Positions 35,292-47,311 of a DNA stretch of 64,000 nucleotides are shown in pieces (positions within the stretch are counted from its first letter, which is position 1; each line of letters opens with the position of its first letter). The stretch is taken from positions 1,178,001 to 1,242,000 of the forward strand of contig JAQQWL010000005.1 in the NCBI GenBank assembly GCA_038363925.1, read 5' to 3'. The notes under the pieces were generated by a model that was given only the letters and a program-made list of their open reading frames with translations, had not been told where the DNA came from and made no database searches. The stretch comes from Apiospora phragmitis (Eukaryota > Ascomycota > Sordariomycetes > Amphisphaeriales > Apiosporaceae). Position numbers and translations under genes: made by a program.

Positions 35292-38200
35292 GGACTCGGT
35301 GTAGAAAGGTGGGTGAGTATGTAAGCCAAGAGGTAGTGTGTGAAGATCTGAGATGATGCTGGTGGTGAGCAAGGTGTAAGAGGACGGGATCACGAGCGAG
35401 TTCGGTAGTTTATATATGGCCAAAAATATAAAACTCTGTCTTGTTCTGCAACTATCCCTTTTGGCACATGCCAGGCTTGCATTGCATTTGCAAGGCCGTC
35501 ATTTCCATCTGGGGGCGGAGGAGGAGGCAGGACCCGAGATCCTGGCTCCTTCCGAGATATTGCGTCCCGTCCCGGCCAGTTGGCCCTGCAGGAGACGCCG
35601 CATAAGGGAAAAACAGGGGAAGGGCATCGTCATTTCCCGAAAAGGAACCCTGGGGGCCCAGCAAAAAGTCATCACGAGTGCATCTTAATTCTGGAATCCG
35701 GAGAGAATCCTTTCTCGTTTGACGGGTGAAATCGTCATGGTGCTGTGTTTGTTGCGGCGGGTGGTGCGATGTTGAGGTCGCGGTGGTGTGATGTGGTGCG
35801 ATGCAGCATTGAGTCCCGACAAAAACCTTGGCTGCGCTGGATGGCAACCTCCGGACTTTTGTCGCGCTTGCAATTGGGGCCACCACCCCCTTGATTGGAG
35901 AATGCGCGCTTACTACTACCATTGCTGTGCTGCGCCGGACCGGCGTGGGGCATGGAAACTTCTTTTTTTAACCCTTGGAAGGCATTGGGAATGACTGCGT
36001 TTTCGAGGGGGGTCACATTAACCAAGTGGCAGGTGATCAAGAGCAACGTTCGATTATTTGAGGCTGAGAGCATCTAGATGCTACCCGTTAATACCCAGCT
36101 AATGCTCAGGTAAGGCTCTGATAAGCAAAAGTCAACCTTTCGTATCCAATGGATGGATGCTGTTGGCTTCCCATGGTTGCGTTCGGTTCCTTCCCACATA
36201 TGCCGAGCCAGATTGATCCAAATACTGACCAGATTCATCAATTGATTGACCGCAACCAGCAACCCCTACTTTTATTAATCAATTTCCATGAAGTGCCTGC
36301 CTGGCCTGGCCTGACCGCTGAAATAAGAGGGCGCCTATACATAGTCACTTTTCCCCTCAACCAGCATTGACGACTTGTCGGTCTGCTAGTGCGACCGAAT
36401 TGATCTCAATGCGTTCTCGGGGAAGCGCGTTCCAGAAAGGTGACGCAAGGTGACTCATTCGCGCCTTACCTTCTTTTGATAATACGATAGGAGCCGGCGG
36501 CATCTGCCCTACTCTTCCTTACTCCATGCACTACACCAGATCCCATCATTCTTGTGGTTTTGGTCCCAATTGGACTATATTATGCTAAATACAGGTCGCT
36601 CTTATATAAGAGCAGAGCAGAGCAATGTTCAAAGATTCGATGCGCCCGCAAAGCTGCGGATGCAGCAGCAGCTCCTCCTACCTGGTAGGGAAGGGTCACA
36701 ATGTCTTCTCTGATAGGGCAAGGCAAGGCCGCTGCTTGCATGTCTCCCAGTCAACGAAATGTTTATACTCTGGTAGGAAGGAGTCGTATAGCCTCTAAGT
36801 CCTTCCTGCCTTCTATACAATTTCGACTGATTGACTCGAGGCAATGATAGGCAAGGTCTCGCCCGCACGCACCTTCCAAACCGAGAAGGACTGGAACGGA
36901 ACAACGTTTAGCCTGCCGAAGAAGGTGACGAGCGCTCGGGCCACATTCTCGCAAGTTGCTGCTGCTATTGTATTCTACCGTGACCTATCGCTCTTACGCG
37001 CCCAAGAACCTCCCAACTTGTTTTTGATTTTTCACGACGACTGCAGGGCCCCTTGACGGGTTTCCATCGGACTGGAGGGTTTTGCATCAAGGCGACGATC
37101 CGGCCATCCCATTCTCGCTTTCGCCGGGCCGTAATCGGTGCGGCGTGGACTGGGAGCTTCTCCAACTGCTGTGCTTTGCGACCTATCGAGTTGCCAAAGA
37201 GCGCGCGCCGGACGGAGGACACTCAAGCCAAGCTTGCCCCACCAACCACGCCCGTATGAACTTCAACGCTCTCCTATGATCGACACGTCACAGTACTACT
37301 GTTTCCGCCATTTCTGGAAGGCCGGGTAAGATCGTGCAGGATTTCCGGGCTTGGCTTTTTTTTAGTCTCTTCATGCTTTTCTCGTGATTCTTTGCACCGA
37401 GCTAGGTAAGTTTGGCCGTCTCTCCATTGAGCATTTCTTACAGTCATCATGTTCATTCCACCCGTCGATGATGAGCAACCTGGTAAAAGGTCGGACTGTT
37501 CTCAAGCCACTTCTGGTTTTGGAGCCTATATCCGCCGATCGTTACCAGCGCCGACCGTGAGGAAGGCGCACATCAACCCGTCTTGTCCGGTCTTGATAGA
37601 TCGCAACATTGTTGTGCACCATATCACCAAGTCCACAAATAGGGTCAATGTATATGAATGTCAAGCTCGCCTTGACAGGGCCGCAATTTTGGAGCTTGGT
37701 GTCAGTATGCCTCTATAGGGCCAAGCCAAAGGCCGCAGCCGACAATTGAGCCTAGCTCAGCAAATGTGTCAGTGAGATGCGGCTTTCGAAGCCGCTGTGG
37801 TGAGCAGCATGACGTTACAATAAAAACTGAAAAGACCTGAGACGGGTGGATTGATTTCTACTTTGAACCAACACAGCCCCCCCGCCTTCCTCCCATCAAC
37901 AACTACTATTCATCAGTTTTGGCTAACCATCGTCTCAGACATAACCCGCGCTTTGAGTACCTATATACGATTTAGTTTCTGTCGTCAATATACCGGTTTG
38001 CATCGCAAAATTATAGATCGTATACACAAAACCAATTTTGCCAGCCGGCTGCGCATGCATGAGTTCTCTATCGCCAGAGACCAAACAAGATAACGTATAG
38101 CCGCCCTGTCCTCGCCGATCCCACCCTATTCTCGCCGCCCTCAGACTTCACTCACTTCTCGCGCAAGCCCTTTCGTCGCAACAATCCAAACACGACTTTT

Positions 38201-38337
38201 TCATCCTGATATTCAGTCTCATGTTTGCTAACCTATTGAAATAGCCGGTTTTGGGAAGTGCATACTTTCGCAACGGGCATATCGAGTACAATGGTCCAGC
38301 AACATTCTGAGCCCAAGTTGACCGTAGACCTGCCCCA
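35291..38337. other. Long intergenic stretch, nothing firm
   Basis: In about 3 kb no gene could be supported. An 89-codon frame from ATG 37449 (MFIPPVDDEQPGKRSD onward) is weakly protein-like but stands alone without splice support. A TATA-like TTATATAAGAGC lies near 36601. The last part should hold the promoter of the gene at 38338. Confidence 0.4.
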
Positions 38338-41300
38338 ATGGTCCCGCGGACTTCGTCCTCGTCGGTTACGACAATGTCCAGATCTTCATCTGAATTGTCA
38401 TCTGACCGTGGCTCCCCGGTGACTAGACCCGGCTCATCCGCCACTGGAAGTAGCGTCCACAACAACATGGGCCAGCAGTGTAGTGTAAATGGTTGCAATA
38501 AGTTGTGCTTTACTGGTGGCCCTCTTTGCCAGTTGCATGCAGGACACAAGACGGGCAGCACTCTCTTGTTAGGCCCGAGCCAGCTCAGATCTGCATCATC
38601 ATCCTCCAACTCAGCTGCGCCAAATCACATTCAGACGAGAATGAAGGATTCCTATAAAAATCTAGGCCAGCCCAAGTCGAATGTTGCTCACGATACATTG
38701 GCCTCCCAAACGGAGCGCCAATCAGACGCGTCGGGGGCATCACCCCACTCGCAAAAACACGACAACCCTAGAAAGTTGCTAGATGCTAAGTTCTCAGCAA
38801 GGAAAACGGCGGGTAAACCAAAGCCGACACAGCCAATTTCCAATTCGGCTGCGGCAACTGAAGCCGAAATCGTGGTAGCCTCCTCGCCTGATCCTCCGAT
38901 TCGAAACGAAGAAACTCATCGGGATGATGAATCGACTGGTCCGCCTCGAAAAAAGGCTCGAACAAGCCCAGCGGAAACCGAGACAAGCTTTTGTTCTACT
39001 TCGGGTCCAGGTGCGAGCGAGAAGCGTCAATCTCAGACGACAGCGGCCAAGCCGCCTTCGGACCAAGATGGCTTTCGCGTCGAGAGTCGGCGTAGAATTG
39101 GCGAGAACAAGAACTTCAACTTGCGCGCCCAGACTGAAAATCCTTCGCCTCCGGCAAAAGGAACTGTGGGTCGTGAAAATGCCCACACCAGGCCAAAGGA
39201 TCTCCCACAACCAGTCGCGACGTCGAATGCGAGTATGAGGCCAAAAGCGCCAGAAATTAGAGAAGTATTCAAGATCCAGGCGAGGGGCGACGCGGAGTGC
39301 CTGAGTGCTTCACCAAGGCCAGTACAGCATATTCTCCCAGCTCCGGTCCCGACACTTGGGAAGCCTTCCCCACCTTCCGTCTTGGCCAGCAACAGCAAGT
39401 CGCCAAACCCACCGCCTGTTGCCAATACAGCCCGAGAAAACTCGAACCAAACAGCCAGTCGTGCCACTCAAAGTCCTTTAATTATCGCGCCGCAACCGCA
39501 ATCTCGAAACCAAAACAAGTTCCTTAATCGAGAGACGTCCATTGGGCAGGGGCCGCAGAAGACGGGCGCACAGTCACAAAGTCACCTCTTCGGAAACCTA
39601 TTTCATCGTCAAGATTCTCATTCACAGCCGCCGAGTCCATCAAACCTCGGTCGAGGCCTTCGCCGCTGCCGTCCGAAACAACTAATTTCAGCGGATTTGG
39701 TCTTCATCCGAATTGGAACGAACGCAGTACCGGACTGGGGCGATCGCAGTCTCCCAATCCCGGGGTCTTGCGTCGACAGCAGGATTCGAAGCCACGGACG
39801 CAGCCAGGCGGCAGCGCACAGGCCAATAATGTGCAGAGCAGTAATACCCAGTCAAATGGTGTCTTGCACACCACTGCAAAAGTCCCTGAGCCAACTCCGA
39901 GCTTGAATACGCAAACCACGGCAAACAATCACAGATTCAACCTAAAGCGACCAGGTGACGGCTTTCTGGATTTTAGCGGTCCGCCAAGGGAAAACCATCA
40001 CAATGTCACTCCCCAGCAAGCAGCAGTCCAAAGGGCTCTCACTTTGTCAGCCGCTCTTTCTTCCAATGGGGAGATTTCTAAGAAGTGCAGCTCATCATCA
40101 CCTCAGCTACATCCAGCTGCAGTGGCGACTACTAGTAATGGTCCACGTGCTCCTGTTGCCCCTATGGTCCAGGGGCAAAATGGACACAAAACACGTTTTG
40201 AGCCACTGGAAATCATCAGCATAGATTCAAGTAGCGATGATGACTCGTTAATGAGACAAACGGGCCCTGCCCGCCCAACCCCGCCACAGCCGTCTTCGAC
40301 AGAGCAGGCGCAGCAGGAAAAGCAGAAACAGCAGGCACAACATGAGAAACCGACGATTCCAAACGGTCCAGCTGTAGGAAGCCAGACATCCACGAAGATA
40401 GCCACGAATGGAGTCGCAGCCTCGGTTGTTTCTGGTGATAAGACATCAGACTCGGGCCGGCCTATGCCAGAACGCCGAGAGCCTGCTATTTGGTTGGAGA
40501 TTGCTGCAAGACACCCTGGAGATACGACCTCGGATTCCGCTAGGCCGTTTATAAACCGTCAAACCCCATCCCCAGCGCCGCAGCACCAAACCAAGCACAG
40601 CTCAACCCTCGGAGACGTGCGGCATCGTTTCGAGGCAGCCCGAGAGTTTAAAAGCAGATCTGGCAGTAAGACCTCGGACTCGGGCCGGTCATCAGTAGAT
40701 CACCAGAAACCTGCCACTGGCCCGAAAATGGTCGCAAATGGGCTTGGCGGTAAGGCTTCAGATACGGACAAGCCACTAATGGCCCAGCGTGAGACTGCTG
40801 CAGTTGCAGATTTGGACGAGAACGTGTCTGTTGATAAGAGCTCCGACTCGGATCGGCCAATAATGGACCGCCGGCGAGCTGCGGCGGCTTCGCAATCAAC
40901 TACAACCCCAATTGACGATGAACACTTGGACTCCGGTCGACCAGTAGCTGGCCCGGTTCGAGGTCCAAAAGTCGCGCCTGCCCCGGCTCCGGCTCCGGCT
41001 CCTGCCATCAGCGAGCCGGCTGCGGCGAATACGTCTGGTGATAAGACCTCAGACTCACATCGACCGCTGCTTACCCCGGACCGACGCTGGAAGAACCTCA
41101 CCTCCCAGAGATGGCAGCAGCTCCCGCCCGTAGAGCGGCACAAAATCCTACTAGACATGCACGATGTGGACGAGTTTGACTCGGTCATCTACTCGAAAGC
41201 TAACGAGTCCAGTCAGCCGAAATCGGTGTTCTACGACATCCCTTCGTACGCTCTACGAGCGACTGCTTCTTCCCGGCCTTTGCTAAAGGCTTCTGCCCAC

Positions 41301-41753
41301 TTCAATCCGTGGACGCACTGGACCCATGCCAGGACCCCCGAGTGGCATGCGCAAAAGCAAGAGGAGATTAAAGCCCGGGGAAATCGAAAGGATCCTAAGA
41401 ATTTCGGCCAGGTTGCCAAACGCTTAGCTGAAGGCAAGGCGATGCGGGGGCATCTCCCCTCGTACAGGAAGCAGGAGCTGCCGGACCGGGTCAAGACGAA
41501 CCCGTCTTGGATGGCGGCCTTGGCTGAGCTAGACAATCTCCGGGAGGCGTACCATGCGGACCAGCGTACGAAGGCGCAACAGCGCAAAAAGGGTGGCAAA
41601 GGGAAAGGCAAAGCTCGGCTCTTGGATGACGATGGGGATGTCGATATGGGCAGTCCGAGAAGCGGTGGTGGCAGTGGTAGTGGCGAAGACCCTGTACAGA
41701 AGCGTCCGACCGAGTTTGTACTACACAGGGGTGATTGGACGGTGGCCGAATGA
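38338..41753 (+). CDS. Large low-complexity protein with TSDS-type repeats and a SIM-like motif
   Basis: Two long frames form one protein of about 1,130 residues. The frame from ATG 38338 stays protein-like to about 39640. Another frame takes over (LHPNWNERSTGLGRSQSPN) and runs to TGA 41753, so one base is lost or gained, or an intron is hidden, at about 39615-39660. Near the start is a compact Cys/His set, QCSVNGCNKLCFTGGPLCQLH, which could bind one zinc. The middle has LEIISIDSSSDDD, a good match to a SUMO-interacting motif. Then come about seven degenerate copies of D-K-T-S-D-S-x-R-P. The C-terminus is folded-looking (WQQLPPVERHKILLDMHDVD; HFNPWTHWTHARTPEWHAQK) with a basic GKGKGKARLLDDDGDVDMG tail. 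I recognise no enzyme. Chromatin or SUMO-linked roles are inference only. Confidence 0.65.
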
Positions 41754-42476
41754 TGGCCGAGGGTGCCCTGTCGAATGCACAAGCGAGAACTGAAGGAGTA
41801 CTTCGGAATAGCTGAGAAGGTTCTGGGGCAACAAGGGATCAATTTTTACTGTACCTTTCGAGACGAAGGAACGCCCTTTCCTGGGGGATCTATAAAGTCT
41901 CGGGCGAGGCGTGAAGGAGAGGAGAAGCGAGAGTTTGGCCCCTTCATGAGCTGAGGGATTGGATGAGCGTGTTGATTATAGCTCTCTGTGCATTTCTTGG
42001 CATTTGCAGTAGACCGGCGTTTTCTTTCTTGCAGGGAAGCGCGCAATTGCAGGAATATATACTTTATACTATTTATTACTTGTTCTAAACTTCGGTTCCT
42101 GGCCGGGTTGTCTTGCGCGTGATGTGTTGCGAGGGCAAGATGTGCGTGATGAGGACTTTGGGTACTTTGCTTCTTGTCGTTCGATGTGATAAAGCCACCT
42201 TGACCTAGGTTAGCACAGTAAATCATATAGAAATTTGACTATACGAGTACATCAGTATAGTAAGGCTCTGCTACCTAGATCTGAGCAGAATACCTAGTCA
42301 GGAGCCACATCTACTAGAATGAGAAGTTTAATATTAGTTGGTTCATGTGATCCGGGCAGCTATTAGATCTAGAGAAACGCTAAGAATGGGGAAAAGCCTC
42401 ACAATGCATACCCCGTTTAACTTAACATAACCGTTTTGGGAGGGGGGGGCGGAAGAACGACCTCAGCACAAACTGT
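41754..42476. other. Intergenic, nothing recognised
   Basis: This is the 3' flank of the low-complexity gene. A G-run at 42441-42449 precedes the dispersed repeat. Confidence 0.5.
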
Positions 42477-42680
42477 TGAATGGGCTCTCGTACGTACGGT
42501 GGTTCCGGTTTTAATCGGGGTTCAATCGTTCTTATTCTGTTGTTCATGTCTATCTTCAGTACGAGCTGCGAGGGGTATCGTATGCCCCTCTTGATGAAAC
42601 AGGAAAGGGGTTCGTGCGCGTAGGCACGTGGCACCCCTTTTAGAGTAATATGGAAAACCTTAGTTCCTGCTGTTCCAACA
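42477..42680 (+). repeat. Dispersed hairpin-rich repeat, copy 2
   Basis: This is the inverted partner of 26465-26660. It keeps hairpin 1 (GAGGGGTAT-CGT-ATGCCCCTC, with one G:T change in the arm), hairpin 2 (GGGGT...ACCCC with CGTGC...GCACG), the stretch with TTCATGTCTATC, and the end TGTTCCAACA. It lies about 100 bp beyond the 3' end of the FAD monooxygenase gene. The part near 42495-42520 has diverged. Confidence 0.75.
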
Positions 42681-42785
42681 CAAACAACGAGACTATGCAG
42701 TCAGCACTACAAACATCTCATCTACAAAGTATGTATATGCATCAATTATAGTATAACTCTAACAACACCCCGAACCATCTACCAT

Positions 42786-44258
42786 CTATCTACCCACCTG
42801 CTCTAAAACCGGCTGCTGCTGCACAGCCCCTCCCTGCTGCTGTTGCTGCGCCTCGTACTCCATAAACCCGAACCGCGCCCCCTCGGGCACGTGCAGCTTC
42901 CGCGCCTCGACAACGTCGACCTCGGCCACCGCGTCGGCGGTGCGGTCGTACCACGCCTCGGCGTAGCGCTCGGCGTCGAAGTTGAGCAGCCAGGGCTCGC
43001 GCCGCAGCCGCAGGCTCTGCGGGTCTTTCCGGGCGGCCGCGAAGTCGGCCTTGTGCCAGATGTCGCGCGTCTGCGTGCCCGTCTTCTGGGCGCTCTTGAC
43101 GCGCTCGTAGCGCAGGGCCTCGAAGGTGGCGACGGCCTCCTTGACGGCTGCGCCGCGCGTGTCTTGGGACGTGGTGTCGCCGTTAGTTTTCTGGGATGCA
43201 GCACGTTTGCAGGCGCGGCGGAGACAGACGGCGATGGTGGCGCCGTCCTCCATGGACTGGCTGGCGCCTTGGATGCTGGTGGGCAGGAAGGGGTGGGCGG
43301 CGTCGCCGATGAGGGCGATGCGGCGCCGCGGGGAGATCCATTTTTCGAGGGGGTCGCGGAAGACGAGCTTCCAGTCGACGAGGGGCTCGGGGGTCTTGTC
43401 GAGGATCTTCTGGATCGTGGGCTCCCAGCCCTCCAGCACCTTGCGCGCGTCGGCCAGGGGCGCCTCGAGCTGCCACGACTCCTCGATGTCCCCGGTGTCG
43501 CGGTGCGTGCAGACCCACGAGATGTCCTGCCCGTCCTTGAGGATGGCGAGGATGAAGTGGATGTCGGGCGCGAGCCAGGCGATGTGCTTGTCGCCGCCCT
43601 CGACCAGCCAGCGCAGGTCCGGGTCCGTCGCGATCGTGTCCTTGGTCTCGAACCAGGTCCGGTACACGGCGTAGCCCGACGGCTTGGGCCGGTCCTCGTA
43701 ACCCAGCACCGTGGTGCGACCCTTGGACCGCACGCCCTCGGCCGCGATCACGACGTCGGCCGTGATCCGCTCGCCGGACTCGAGCACCACCCCGGCGCCC
43801 TCCTCGGTCTCAAAGTAGTCCGCCACCCCGGCGCCGAGCCGGACGTCGATGCCGAGGTCCTCGACGGCGTGCCGGAAGACGATGGTGTGGTACTCGCCGC
43901 GGTGCCCGTCGTAGCGGTTACCCCAGCTGTTCTGCTCGTCGGTCCAGGTCTGCTGCAGCAGCGTCTCGCCCGTGGTGGAGGCGCGGATGCCGAAGCCGTC
44001 GCGGGGGCGGAGGGTGATGGGCTCCATCTGCTCGGCCACGCCGGGCCAGCGCTCGAAGATGCGCGAGCTGTTGGACGCGAAGCTGATTATGTCGCCCAGC
44101 GGCTTGATGGCGCGGAACTTTTCGATTACAATGGGCTTCAGGCCATGGCGGTGGCACTCGATGGCGGCGGTCAGGCCTGCGAAGCCGGCGCCTACTATTA
44201 GGACCGTGAGGGGTATGGGTGATGGTTGCGGTGGCGTATAGGGAGTTTTGGACGCCAT
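42786..44258 (-). CDS. FAD-dependent monooxygenase (salicylate hydroxylase-like)
   Basis: This is a single-exon gene of 490 residues, a normal length for class A flavin monooxygenases. The dinucleotide-binding motif is VLIVGAGFAGLTAA near residue 20, ending on IVIEKF. The DG motif region is VVIAAEGVRSKGR, and the FAD ribityl motif is ALIGDAAHPFLPT followed by GASQSMEDG. These enzymes use NAD(P)H and O2 to hydroxylate aromatic or polyketide-like substrates in the cytosol. The substrate cannot be read from the sequence. The tail is Gln-rich. The gene is very GC-rich, so its antisense strand also stays open for about 450 codons; that frame is a shadow. No biosynthetic partner genes lie nearby, so a catabolic role is as likely as a secondary-metabolic one. 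Confidence 0.9.
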   Translation of the reverse strand: MASKTPYTPPQPSPIPLTVLIVGAGFAGLTAAIECHRHGLKPIVIEKFRAIKPLGDIISFASNSSRIFERWPGVAEQMEPITLRPRDGFGIRASTTGETLLQQTWTDEQNSWGNRYDGHRGEYHTIVFRHAVEDLGIDVRLGAGVADYFETEEGAGVVLESGERITADVVIAAEGVRSKGRTTVLGYEDRPKPSGYAVYRTWFETKDTIATDPDLRWLVEGGDKHIAWLAPDIHFILAILKDGQDISWVCTHRDTGDIEESWQLEAPLADARKVLEGWEPTIQKILDKTPEPLVDWKLVFRDPLEKWISPRRRIALIGDAAHPFLPTSIQGASQSMEDGATIAVCLRRACKRAASQKTNGDTTSQDTRGAAVKEAVATFEALRYERVKSAQKTGTQTRDIWHKADFAAARKDPQSLRLRREPWLLNFDAERYAEAWYDRTADAVAEVDVVEARKLHVPEGARFGFMEYEAQQQQQGGAVQQQPVLEQVGR

Positions 44259-46028
44259 GTTGACAACTCCCGGCTAGGGCGAGGCGACGTTATGAGGTTC
44301 AACGTATGAGTGCAGTAGCTACGAATATTGAAGTTCCCCGAATGTGTGGGGCCGGATCTGAGTACAGGTTAATCTTCGTGGTCGCTGAGAGATATGTTGT
44401 TTTCATTGTCAAAGACCGTTCAATAAACAGGCGACACCTTAGGGTTAATATATGCGAGATCTAAATCAACAATACCCACTACAACGGTATAGGGTTGAGC
44501 TCTGGAGTGGGCCAAGATGACTCGTGTAAGTGAAGGATTTGGGGGTTCCAGAAGCTATGGTTAGTTGGTGTGTCTCACCCTACCAGAATTTCCCCGCACT
44601 CCAATCCACGGGAGTTATTTTACACCCGTGTTATGGAGTGCGATCGTCGAGAGCCACGAGCATGACGGAGGTGTTTGAGCTTGTGCTGCTTTGTAAGATC
44701 ATGATAATGCGGGGGGGGCTGTGTCAAGTGGCTTGGAGACGCATTCCTTCGCGACCGAAATGTTGGTGCCGGTGCCCACTATCGTCACTGGTTGGCGTCG
44801 TAGACGATGCCGCGACGCTCGATAGCGCCTCGGCGGGGATTATACCCTTGCAGAGGTGCGTCTGTGGTGGAATAATCGCTGCAGCCTCTGGGCTGGGAAC
44901 ACCTTATCATTACCAGCCTGGATTGGACAAGCAATTGCAGGTGTGCAGATGCGTGGTTAGCTGGATTGGATGGGGTTGAACGTGTATCCGGGCCATGGAC
45001 GGGCCCGGGCAATAATCGGCCCCGGTCGGGTATGCGCTTTGGTCACCGGGCCTGCCATCTGAAGCCAAGCAACGTGCTAACCTTAGATTTCAGGGCACTA
45101 GTCCAGTGACAAGGCCTGCTTGATATAGAGGATGCTTCCTGTCAGCCTGCTGTGTTCGTCTGAGAAGGGAGAAATATTGGTAGAGCAGTGTGTGATTTGA
45201 GCAGTCACATTTGCAAGAATATTCTCGTTGCGTTGTGTGAGTATTCTGGGATCATCAAGTTCGGACTGCATGGTCCTGAACCGAACAAAGTCCAAGCTGA
45301 GTTGTGTCAGCGGAGGAGCCTTGCTGCGATCCAAACAAGACATCGGAGCACGTGATGGTAGATGTTTCCAAGACTAGATGAGACTCAGGAGAGGGAGGGC
45401 TCAATTGAGTTTGGCATAGAGAGTGCATTAGATGAACACTGTCCATCCATATCCTGCCTACCTCCTTGGGCACCGGCAGCGAGTAGGTAGATGAGAGATG
45501 AGCGACGAGCACGGGCTCTTGACAATTGCAGGTTAAATGGCCTGTGCTTCGGGACGAGAGACCCTGTTTCGTGCCTTCCCCATGTTTGGTTTAGCTTATC
45601 CAGGACCCAGCCCAGGCCAATCAAACACGTGCTGCACGTTCCCCCAATTCGACCCCCTGCATGGGAGAGCTACTGAACTTTTGGCAACATTACATTTTGG
45701 GGCCAACGCGTCCAGTGAGCTATGGAGCATTATTAGCACTCCTCTCCATTCCAAACCACCACCGCCACCCGTGGACCGATCCTTCTATCTGCCTATCTTG
45801 GGACGTTTGGTCTTGCCCGAGTGTCTATTGAGCTTCCCGTGAGCTTCCAGCCCGTTGGCAGCTGTTGCTGAACCCGCAATTTCCTTCGCAAACAAACAAA
45901 TCCACGCCGTGCACGCACCGCCGACACAAACATTGCAACGACGACGAGGTCCCGAGAGGCCCAGATACCCCAGCGCGATCGAGGAACACACATGCATCTG
46001 GGAAATAGGATAATACCAGGTCGACAAT
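44259..46028. other. Divergent intergenic region, FAD monooxygenase / Arp1
   Basis: In about 1.8 kb no gene could be supported. Both flanking genes are transcribed outward, so both promoters lie here. A CA- and CG-rich leader precedes the Arp1 ATG. Confidence 0.5.
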
Positions 46029-47311
46029 ATGGGGGAACCTCTGCACAACGCACCCATCGTGCTCGATAATGGCTCCGGCACCATACGAGCCGGTTACGCG
46101 GGAACCGATCTCCCCGCCTGCTACTTCCCTTCGTTCGTCGGACGGCCGAAACATCTCAGAGTCCTGGCCGGCGCATTGGAAGGCGACGTCTTCATAGGCC
46201 AGAAGGCTGCCACCGAGCTCCGAGGCTTGCTCAAGATCCGCTACCCATTGGAACATGGCATTGTCACCGACTGGGACGATATGGAAAAGATTTGGGAGTA
46301 CGTCTACAGCGAAGGGCTCAACGCTATGAGTGAAGAGGTATGCCTCGCAGTTGCCCCTCGTGTGCCCTGATTTGCCGAGAGTTCCCCAGGCTGACTCTGC
46401 GTCCGTTGCGCTTTACAGCATCCTGTGCTTTTAACAGAGCCGCCCCTGAACCCCCGCGCGAACCGTGACACCGCCGCCCAGATCCTATTCGAGACCTTCA
46501 ACGTACCAGCCCTCTACACCTCCATCCAAGCCGTCCTATCCCTCTACGCTTCCGGTCGAACGACAGGATGTGTGCTGGACTCGGGTGATGGTGTCTCGCA
46601 TGCCGTACCTGTATATGAAGGATTTGCCATTCCCTCATCGATGCGCCGGATCGATGTGGCTGGCCGAGACGTCACCGAATACATGCAGACACTGTTACGG
46701 AAAAGCGGCTACGTCTTCCATACCTCGGCCGAGAAAGAAGTGGTCCGGCTGATCAAGGAGTCCGTCTCCTACGTTGCGGCCGATCCCAAGCGCGAAGAGA
46801 AGGAATATTCATCTACCAAGATGGACCAAAGCAAGGCCGTGGACTATGTTTTGCCCGATGGCCACAGGCTGAAGGTCGGCCCCGAGCGATTCCGCGCCCC
46901 GGAGATCCTGTTCGACCCGGAGATCATTGGACTGGAATACCCCGGCGTTCAACAAATCGTCACTGACGCCATCAACCGCACCGACCTGGATCTCCGAAAG
47001 TCGCTTTTCAGCAACATTGTGCTCAGCGGTGGAAGCACCCTGACCAAGGGCTTCGGTGACCGTTTACTGAACGAGGTCAAGAAGCTGGCTGTCAAGGATA
47101 TGCGCATCAAGATCTTTGCCCCGCCCGAGAGAAAGTACTCGACCTGGATAGGCGGTAGTATCTTGGCGGGTCTGAGTACATTTAGAAAGGTATGTCCAAT
47201 TCCCACCCAAACCCCACGTTAGTCTTTTGGAGCTAACAATGTGTCTAGATGTGGGTGAGCATAGACGATTGGCACGAGAATCCCGACATCATCCACACGA
47301 AGTTCACGTAG
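46029..47311 (+). CDS. ARP1: Alpha-centractin (actin-related protein 1 of dynactin)
   Basis: Three exons (46029-46337, 46419-47189, 47249-47311) give 380 residues, the usual length of Arp1, with all junctions in phase. Actin-fold motifs are phosphate-1 [48 protein letters not shown], phosphate-2 [18 protein letters not shown], adenosine-site [18 protein letters not shown], and [21 protein letters not shown]. The last exon ends DIIHTKFT, as in centractins rather than the KCF end of actin. Arp1 forms the short filament of dynactin, which couples dynein to cargo; in Neurospora it is ro-4 and is needed for nuclear distribution. The gene is intact and makes a good synteny anchor. Confidence 0.95.

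Noticed and set aside
34983..35423. Longer N-terminus for the small mitochondrial protein (146 codons)
   Set aside because: The extra part is translated GA/GT dinucleotide repeat. ATG 35195 starts directly with a mitochondrial targeting sequence and splices in frame.
42843..44201. Open frame of 452 codons on the plus strand opposite the FAD monooxygenase
   Set aside because: It is the antisense shadow of a GC-rich, clearly recognised gene. Its translation is Gly/Val/Asp/Leu-rich filler without domains.
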